A DNA stretch of 32,896 bases from RGIG4790 sp964437615 (GTDB lineage Bacteria > Bacillota > Clostridia > Christensenellales > UBA1242), in NCBI GenBank assembly GCA_964437615.1, contig CAYTHL010000011.1, forward strand, positions 1 through 32,896, given 5' to 3'. The notes beneath the pieces are model-generated. The model did not search any database. It saw only the letters and a list, made by a program, of their open reading frames with translations, and had not been told where the DNA came from. The translations under genes were made by a program, and so were the position numbers. Shown one piece after another: positions 31,358 through 32,896 of the stretch. The stretch's first letter is position 1; every line of letters begins with the position of its first letter.

Positions 31358-31792
31358 CTACTCGTTTTCAAAGCTTTTGTCATCAAAAATGTTTAGTTGA
31401 GTGTCGGAATTTTGTTCTTTATAATTAAATGGCAAATTTACATGCTTGTTGCCGTTTTCATTAAATTTTGTTTTAAATCTATAATGCCTGTCTGCATTTG
31501 CGTCCATGGTATTGTCTGCAATAATTACAAAATCATAGACTTTACCCTTTCCGTAACCTCTAAGCCTAGAATTTAAATTACTTTCAAAGTCTACATCTCT
31601 CCATGGCAAGCCGTCTTCCAAAATAACCTCTTCTGCTGCCCTGGTTATTTCGTCAATATTAACACTTACTCCAGATTTAGCTGGTTTGTAACCAAACTGA
31701 ACATCGTATTGCACTTTTCGTTCGGTATTATCCTTTTTTCTGATATCTGTTCTTAAAACAGTAAATTTTATCCTTATAGAATTATCTGTCAT
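31358..31792 (-). CDS. Unknown protein, minus-strand orphan
   Basis: A 144-residue soluble protein I do not recognise. AAAAAGGAGATAATC precedes ATG 31792, and a consensus-like promoter lies at 31830-31857. Alternating hydrophobic residues (SIRIKFTVL, VQYDVQFGY, VYDFVIIAD, HYRFKTKF) suggest a beta-rich fold, with one helix (IDEITRAAEEVIL, about 47-59). No Cys, no signal peptide. The tail QLNIFDDKSFENE is acidic. It stands convergent with the orphan at 30571-31149; both are framed by their own promoter and terminator. I see no clear sequence similarity between the two. Confidence 0.8.
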   Translation of the reverse strand: MTDNSIRIKFTVLRTDIRKKDNTERKVQYDVQFGYKPAKSGVSVNIDEITRAAEEVILEDGLPWRDVDFESNLNSRLRGYGKGKVYDFVIIADNTMDANADRHYRFKTKFNENGNKHVNLPFNYKEQNSDTQLNIFDDKSFENE

Positions 31793-31829
31793 GATTATCT
31801 CCTTTTTTATAAGTCTTATAACATTTGTT

Positions 31830-31857
31830 ATTATACCACGAAAAAAATTTTTGTCAA
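31830..31857 (-). promoter_or_regulatory. Promoter of the minus-strand orphan gene
   Basis: Minus strand: -35 TTGACA (31852-31857), 16-base spacer, -10 TATAAT (31830-31835). Right at the expected start point lies the dyad ATAACA-TT-TGTTAT (31818-31831), a possible operator. Confidence 0.75.
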
Positions 31858-32114
31858 TAGTTTAATAAAATTATCCCTTTAATGCACAAATGCTACTATT
31901 TTTAAAATGGACAGCGTATTATTTGTCATCTGAATTAACTTTTTGTTGGTTTTCTTGCTAAATAGGCGCAATTGCATCTTGGCTAAGAGAATAAGCACAA
32001 TTTACTAGACTATTTTTGAGATAAATTTTAACAATTTATTTTATACCTTGTTTGGGTTCCCGCTAAATGACTACCTGCAAACGCAGCTGCGAGCGCTAGG
32101 ATGCACCAGTAATT
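31858..32114. other. Intergenic stretch, no convincing gene
   Basis: Between the orphan gene promoter and the first rRNA-side repeat I see no frame with a ribosome site. A frame of 89 codons on the minus strand (32028-32297) runs through the rRNA terminator and the repeat, and is spurious. A CTAAATGAC at 32063-32071 recalls the apical motif of the repeats but no matching 5' half was found. Confidence 0.5.
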
Positions 32115-32253
32115 CCAAACTTTTTGTGTTATTTTTGATGAAATTATAGCAAATTTGGTAAGCTTATCCGCCGCGATTTTACTAAAGCGTAAATGAGCAA
32201 GGTAAGCGGCAAATTTGTGCAGAAATTCGCAAAAAGAACACAAAAAAAGTTGG
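32115..32253 (+). repeat. Structured repeat downstream of 5S rRNA, copy B1
   Basis: Long imperfect inverted repeat. Outer arms CCAAACTTTTTGTGTT and the complementary AACACAAAAAAAGTTGG; then TTTTTG/CAAAAA; CAAATTTG/CAAATTTG; GCTTA-(T)-CC (32162-32169) with GG-TAAGC (32201-32207), one bulged T; apex TTTAC (32178-32182), loop TAAAGC, GTAAA (32189-32193) followed by TGAGC. It resembles B2 closely and A1/A2 in its central part. Its right arm overlaps the T run of the rRNA terminator. Confidence 0.8.
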
Positions 32254-32280
32254 GGTGTAGTATTAACTACACCCCAACTT
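32242..32280 (-). terminator. Terminator of the rRNA operon
   Basis: On the minus strand a perfect 15-base stem AAGTTGGGGTGTAGT / ACTACACCCCAACTT with a TAAT loop (32247-32280), followed by seven T (32242-32248), ten bases past the 5S 3' end. A very strong rho-independent terminator. Confidence 0.95.
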
Positions 32281-32289
32281 ATCCTTGAA

Positions 32290-32405
32290 AACGGCAATTT
32301 CCTATCCTCCCGGCAGGTCGTCCTGCAAGTACTTTTGGCCTATAAGAGCTTAACTTCTGTGTTCGAGATGAGAACAGGTGGATCCTCTTAGGTATAATCA
32401 CCGTT
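32290..32405 (-). rRNA. rrf: 5S ribosomal RNA
   Basis: 116 bases on the minus strand. The ends pair over ten bases (AACGGTGATT with AATTGCCGTT, two G-T pairs), forming helix I. Conserved inner features: CACCTGTTCTCATCTCGAAC with ACAGAAGTTAAGCTC following, and GGGAGGATAGG near the 3' side. It lies 369 bases downstream of the 23S 3' end, a long gap, with a possible promoter of its own at 32447-32475 and a strong terminator behind it. Confidence 0.95.
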
Positions 32406-32446
32406 ATGGTATAATAGCAAGATTTCTCTTGGAATTATCTAGTTGT

Positions 32447-32475
32447 ATTTTAGCATATTGCCAGCCTTTTGTCAA
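32447..32475 (-). promoter_or_regulatory. Promoter-like pair upstream of 5S rRNA
   Basis: Minus strand: -35 TTGACA (32470-32475), 17-base spacer, -10 TAAAAT (32447-32452), giving a start near 32440 and a leader of about 35 bases before 5S. The same stretch holds inverted arms TTAGCATAT (32450-32458) and ATATGCTAA (32486-32494) that could instead be a processing stem. Confidence 0.65.
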
Positions 32476-32540
32476 GCGGTTTTGCATATGCTAAGCCAAA
32501 TTCAACAATTTTTGCAAACATTTTGTTGTAAAAATGCAAT

Positions 32541-32662
32541 TTTGGGTTATTTTTGATGAAGTTCAAGCAAATTTGGTAAGCTTATCCGACGCGATTTTAC
32601 TAAAATGTAAATGAGCTAGGTAAGCGGCAAATTTGTGCAAAAATTCACAAAAAGAACCTAAA
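32541..32662 (+). repeat. Structured repeat in the 23S-5S spacer, copy B2
   Basis: About 88% like B1 by eye, with paired changes: the outer arms are TTTGGGTT and AACCTAAA where B1 has TTTGTGTT and AACACAAA. Then TTTTTG/CAAAAA, CAAATTTG/CAAATTTG, GCTTA-(T)-CC (32580-32587) with GG-TAAGC (32619-32625), apex TTTAC, loop TAAAAT, GTAAA (32596-32611) followed by TGAGC. It lies inside the rRNA operon between 23S and 5S. Confidence 0.8.
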
Positions 32663-32774
32663 TTTTCGTACATTGACAACTGCATATTAACATTTTACCA
32701 TACATATTCGTAGCAATCAGAAACCTTAATTTGTTTTTGTATTTTGTAAAGCAAACTTGCATCACATGTTTTGT

Positions 32775-32896
32775 GATCAAGCCCTCGACCTATTAGTATC
32801 AGTCAACTTCATGCATTACTGCACTTTCATACCTGACCTATCAACCTTGTAGTCTACAAGGGGTCTTACTACCTTACGGTATGAGATATCTTATCT
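32775..32896 (-). rRNA. rrl: 23S ribosomal RNA, 3' end (partial)
   Basis: The minus strand reads AAGTGCAGTAATGCATGAAG then TTGACTGATACTAATAGGTC and GAGGGCTTGATC, the 3'-terminal part of 23S rRNA in Gram-positive bacteria. The 3' end is put at 32775 by analogy; ATCACA/TGTGAT (32761-32777) just beyond and across it may be part of the processing stem. The rest of the gene is outside the window. Confidence 0.95.

Noticed and set aside
32063..32071. CTAAATGAC as a sixth copy of the repeat apex
   Set aside because: No pairing TTTAG and no TTATCC/GGTAA lower stem can be found around it; kept only as a possible remnant.
32028..32297. 89-codon frame on the minus strand
   Set aside because: It starts close to the 5S 3' end and runs through the rRNA terminator and repeat B1, has no ribosome site, and follows the repeat's sequence. 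Spurious.

Overview
The window reads as chromosome of a low-GC, Gram-positive-type bacterium of the class Clostridia or a close relative. The grounds are a large SRP RNA with an Alu domain, the sporulation-locus genes yqfC and yqfD, a yqzL-like gene between era and recO, FloA, a tig-clpP-clpX-ysxC block, AGGAGG-like ribosome sites and many TTGACA-17-TATAAT promoters. Nearly all genes lie on the minus strand, and the right end is the 3' end of a minus-strand rRNA operon (23S then 5S). No species can be named from the sequence alone.

Layout. 1-1896: truncated membrane protein with 87-residue repeats. 2339-7292: acpS, recX, a YigZ/IMPACT gene, a DUF1846 gene, a pseudouridine synthase and a HEPN-like/CBS protein. 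7414-7764: the SRP RNA gene, on the plus strand, with its own promoter and terminator. 7868-13304: AlkD-like protein, dusB, a SpoVB/MurJ-like flippase, an unknown membrane-anchored protein and floA. 13610-16354: a 914-residue lipoprotein that looks like a parvulin-type foldase with a large insertion. 16591-21372: recO, a 53-codon yqzL-like gene, era, ybeY, a block of structured repeats, yqfD, yqfC. 21629-22713: a small XRE regulator facing a two-gene operon across two matching operators. 22898-30417: metallophosphoesterase, ysxC, clpX, clpP, tig, two small membrane proteins, an RluD-type synthase and lspA. 30508-31857: two convergent orphan genes. 32115-32896: structured repeats interleaved with 5S and 23S rRNA.

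Most of the core genes concern RNA and ribosome maturation (era, ybeY, ysxC, dusB, pseudouridine synthases, SRP RNA), protein folding and turnover (tig, clpP, clpX, lipoprotein foldase, lspA) and DNA repair (recO, recX, AlkD). The less familiar content is (a) a family of imperfect stem-loop elements, at least five copies in two sequence groups, sharing a bulged lower stem and a TTTA-S / S-TAAATGA apical hairpin with compensating changes; (b) the XRE-operator cassette with two unrecognised proteins; (c) a 5S rRNA gene that appears to have its own promoter; (d) a probably leaderless ysxC. None of the functions proposed for these is shown by the sequence; they are inferences from layout.
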